DNA of 6,688 nucleotides from contig JAQUQY010000076.1 of NCBI GenBank assembly GCA_028715865.1, forward strand, positions 1 to 6,688. The letters are read 5' to 3'. Under the pieces are notes generated by a model. It saw only the letters and a list, made by a program, of their open reading frames with translations. It was not told the DNA's origin and did not search any database. Origin of the DNA: Syntrophales bacterium. GTDB taxonomy: Bacteria; Desulfobacterota; Syntrophia; Syntrophales; UBA2210. Shown in pieces: positions 5,091 to 6,688 of this stretch (the first letter of the stretch is position 1; each line of letters begins with the position of its first letter). The translations under genes were made by a program, and so were the position numbers.

Positions 5091-5150
5091 CCGTTAGTAA
5101 AGGGGTGGCAAACGGCGCGTAAAAAACATGCGTCGTACTGCCCCTTTTTT
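5091..5150 (+). ncRNA. Structured RNA element ending in a terminator-like hairpin, upstream of rpsU
   Basis: AAAGGGG (5099-5105) pairs with CCCCTTT (5141-5147) at the base. Inside, ACGGCGCGT (5112-5120) pairs over 9 bp, with two G-U pairs, to ATGCGTCGT (5128-5136) around loop AAAAAAC. The stem closes on CCCC-TTTTTT, as in a rho-independent terminator. In addition CCGTT (5091-5095) can pair with AACGG (5111-5115), which overlaps the inner stem, so two folds compete as in an attenuator. It could be the terminator of the upstream operon, the end of a small RNA, or a leader controlling rpsU. No known riboswitch consensus was recognised. The stretch 5043-5225 has no gene. Confidence 0.5.
5099..5150 (+). 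terminator. Rho-independent terminator candidate before rpsU
   Basis: This is the long hairpin of the structured element, with a GGGG/CCCC base and six T residues at 5145-5150. It would end transcription coming from lipM and the hisC remnant, leaving rpsU to its own promoter just downstream. Confidence 0.6.
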
Positions 5151-5176
5151 GTGTCTTTGCCTCAAGATTTTATATT
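5149..5176 (+). promoter_or_regulatory. Promoter candidate for rpsU
   Basis: TTGTGT (5149-5154), 16 nt, TATATT (5171-5176). The -10 matches 5 of 6 positions and the -35 only 3 of 6. It starts where the terminator T-run ends and would give a leader of about 43 nt before the rpsU TTG. Confidence 0.4.
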
Positions 5177-5225
5177 CATTAAGAAATTACAAAAAATCAG
5201 CAAGATAAAGGAAGGAGGAATATCT

Positions 5226-5417
5226 TTGGAAGTAAGAGTAATTGACAATGACGTTGAAAGGGCTTTGAAGATCCTTAAGAACAAGCTATCCAAAAACGGC
5301 TTCTTCAAGGAGCTCAAGCTCAGGAGAGCCTATGAAAAGCCTTCTGTGAGAAAAAAAAGGAAGGCCCTGGAGGCCCGCAGAAGAATGGTGAAGGCCGCCA
5401 GGAGGCGTACCCGCTGA
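5226..5417 (+). CDS. rpsU: 30S ribosomal protein S21
   Basis: A 63-residue, very basic protein of the small ribosomal subunit, where S21 sits near the 3' end of 16S rRNA and aids initiation. The sequence begins with MEVRVIDNDVERALKILKNKL, and the family block YEKPSVRKKRKALEARRR covers 36-53; the Arg/Lys-rich tail is typical. The length agrees with S21. The start is TTG: GGAGG (5214-5218) stands 7 nt before it, and an extension to GTG 5151 would add 25 residues foreign to the family and run into the terminator. The gene is preceded by a terminator-like structured RNA and followed after 79 nt by the LOG-family gene, with no clear terminator between, so the two may be cotranscribed. Confidence 0.96.
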   Translation: MEVRVIDNDVERALKILKNKLSKNGFFKELKLRRAYEKPSVRKKRKALEARRRMVKAARRRTR

Positions 5418-5496
5418 AGAGCATATAACGCAACCAAATAAATTAGTTGGAGACAGTGATCCGTTCAGAACAGCGTTCTCAGCGCAGGAGGTGGTC

Positions 5497-6150
5497 ATGG
5501 TAGAGAAACAGTATGTCGTCGATGCCATCAGCATAGACGAATCATGGAGATTGTTTCGAATCATGGCGGAGTTCGTCGATGCCATCGAGGAACTCTCCCG
5601 CGTCAACCGGGCAGTGAGCATATTCGGTTCGGCCCGCACCAGACCGGAGGATACATGCTACCAGACAGCGGAACGCCTGGCGGGTTTGCTTGTCGAAAAC
5701 GGCTTCAGCGTCATAACCGGAGGCGGTCCGGGCATCATGGAGGCGGCCAACAAGGGCGCCGCTGAAGCCGGCGGTGTGTCGGCGGGACTGAATATTCACC
5801 TTCCCTTTGAGCAGGTGCCGAATCCATACGCCAATGTAAAGCTCGAATTCAAATACTTCTTCATTCGAAAGGTGATGTTCGTAAAGTATGCCGTCGCCTA
5901 CGTTATTCTTCCAGGCGGTTTCGGAACCATGGACGAGGTTTTTGAAGCGCTCACGCTAATACAGACAAGGCGGATAAAGAGCTTCCCCGTCATTCTCATG
6001 GGAAGCTCCTACTGGCAGGGGCTAGTGGACTGGATAAGGGAAACCATGCTGAAAGACGGGAAAATCCTCAAGGAAGATTTCGACCTGATCCAGGTTATCG
6101 ACGATCCCAACGACGTTATCAGAATACTGAAGAAATATTTGATCATCTGA
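5497..6150 (+). CDS. LOG-family protein (nucleoside 5'-monophosphate phosphoribohydrolase type, TIGR00730)
   Basis: A 218-residue Rossmann-fold protein of the Lonely Guy/YvdD family, cytoplasmic, which cleaves the N-glycosidic bond of (cytokinin or other) nucleotides to release ribose 5-phosphate. The two signature motifs are GGGPGIMEAAN (75-85) and PGGFGTMDE (139-147), whose Glu147 is catalytic; the FFIRK segment at 121-125 is also conserved. An N-terminal helix of about 35 residues precedes SIFGSART at 41-48. The ATG is preceded by AGGAGG at 5 nt; a GTG at 5491 lies inside that site and is rejected. The physiological substrate in bacteria without plant contact is often unknown; AMP or a modified nucleotide is possible. 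It lies between rpsU and holA with no pathway partner. Confidence 0.9.
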   Translation: MVEKQYVVDAISIDESWRLFRIMAEFVDAIEELSRVNRAVSIFGSARTRPEDTCYQTAERLAGLLVENGFSVITGGGPGIMEAANKGAAEAGGVSAGLNIHLPFEQVPNPYANVKLEFKYFFIRKVMFVKYAVAYVILPGGFGTMDEVFEALTLIQTRRIKSFPVILMGSSYWQGLVDWIRETMLKDGKILKEDFDLIQVIDDPNDVIRILKKYLII

Positions 6151-6196
6151 ATTTGCCCGCGCAATCTTTCCCACACCGGAAACTCAGCCGGGGATT

Positions 6197-6222
6197 TCCC
6201 GCCCCGCGACAAAGGAGCGGGA
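6197..6222 (+). terminator. Hairpin between the LOG gene and holA
   Basis: TCCCGC (6197-6202) and GCGGGA (6217-6222) form a 6-bp stem with a 14-nt loop, in the 94-nt gap before holA. No T-run follows (CCCCTTTA), so termination would be weak. Confidence 0.3.
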
Positions 6223-6244
6223 CCCCTTTACGGAATCATGAATT

Positions 6245-6688
6245 ATGAGCGAAAGCCTCGAAGAGGTTCTTCAATCCATAAAAAATGGAAAGGAACCATC
6301 CTGCTGCCTCCTTTACGGTGAAGAGAGCTATCTCATCGCCGACGCTCTTCAGCGAATCCTCCGGACTCTCTTGCCCGAAGGCGCCGATGATCTGAATTGC
6401 TTCAGAATGGACGGCGAAAGGACCGATGTGGAATCCATCTGCGAAGCCGTCCTCACGAGGCCCCTGATTTCCGGGAAAAAAGCCGTCGTTGTAAGGAACA
6501 CAACACTCTTTGCCTCAAAAACATCCACGCCTTCCCTTCCCGATGATTTTTTAACCCTCTTGAATAACGATCCTCCCGCGGCGGCGCGTTCTTTCATGAA
6601 CCTTCTGGGCGGCATGGGATGGTCCCTTGAAGACTTGAGGCATGGCGACGGAGGCAATATTCCGGCTGAAGTCTGGGACCGCGTATTC
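6245..6688 (+). CDS. holA: DNA polymerase III delta subunit, N-terminal part (cut by window edge)
   Basis: The frame is open for 148 codons to the right edge. HolA is the clamp-loader subunit that opens the beta sliding clamp. The N-terminal region shows the delta layout: a helix, then LLYGEESYLIADALQRI (22-38), where the delta family has its degenerate Walker-A-like strand (usually G.D.YL), CFRMDGERTD (52-61), and GKKAVVVRNTTLF (77-89), the strand with R-hydrophobic-F typical of HolA. Typical length is about 340, so less than half is visible and the clamp-binding and collar regions cannot be assessed. The Shine-Dalgarno is weak; an ATG at 6238 is out of frame. Gene fragment completeness at the 5' end is good. 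Confidence 0.85.
   Translation, partial: MSESLEEVLQSIKNGKEPSCCLLYGEESYLIADALQRILRTLLPEGADDLNCFRMDGERTDVESICEAVLTRPLISGKKAVVVRNTTLFASKTSTPSLPDDFLTLLNNDPPAAARSFMNLLGGMGWSLEDLRHGDGGNIPAEVWDRVF

Noticed and set aside
5434..5450. Imperfect palindrome CCAAATAAATTAGTTGG after rpsU as a terminator
   Set aside because: It is AT-rich with a central mismatch and no following T-run, so it is too weak to call.
5468..5478. GAAC-AGC-GTTC as a LexA-type (SOS) operator before the LOG gene
   Set aside because: The spacing is 3 nt rather than the 4 nt of the Gram-positive SOS box, and the gene has no SOS connection.
1..6688. CRISPR array, insertion sequence, prophage or defence island
   Set aside because: No spaced direct repeats, transposase or phage-like proteins were found on either strand; the genes are ordinary housekeeping or pilus genes.

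Overview
The window reads as ordinary bacterial chromosome, most likely from a Desulfobacterota (deltaproteobacterial, Syntrophus-like) lineage. This is an inference from gene content and protein style: a minor-pilin cluster, a GcvH/LipM pair, a short S21 and moderate GC. No phylogenetic search was possible. There is no CRISPR array, insertion sequence, phage gene or obvious new defence system.

Left part (1-2204), all on the minus strand: a queuosine-precursor salvage pair (yhhQ transporter, then queF reductase, overlapping by 35 nt), followed by a minor type IV pilin operon (FimT/GspH-like, PilV-like, PilW-like). The pilin genes overlap by 23 nt and 4 nt, and the last runs off the left edge. 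Each operon has a sigma70-type promoter candidate with the same TTGACT -35 box inside an identical 11-bp word. Between the pilin promoter and the first pilin gene lies a stretch that, read on the plus strand, resembles a decayed tRNA-Glu(UUC).

Middle part (2205-4835), plus strand: a divergent promoter region, then an M24-family Xaa-Pro-type aminopeptidase, a glycine cleavage H protein (gcvH) and an octanoyltransferase (lipM). LipM and GcvH form a likely functional pair: LipM would load the octanoyl group from octanoyl-ACP onto the GcvH lysine, as the first step of lipoylation.

Right part (4836-6688), plus strand: immediately after the lipM stop codon, in the same frame, lies a 68-codon remnant of the C-terminus of histidinol-phosphate aminotransferase (hisC). 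It is followed by a hairpin and then a compact structured RNA ending in CCCC-TTTTTT. The RNA has two mutually exclusive pairings and lies just before a promoter candidate and the ribosomal protein S21 gene (rpsU, TTG start). A LOG-family phosphoribohydrolase and the 5' part of holA (DNA polymerase III delta subunit), cut by the right edge, complete the window.

The items most worth a second look are the hisC remnant, the structured element before rpsU, the tRNA-Glu-like relic in the pilin leader, and the E2-like lipoyl loop of the GcvH protein.
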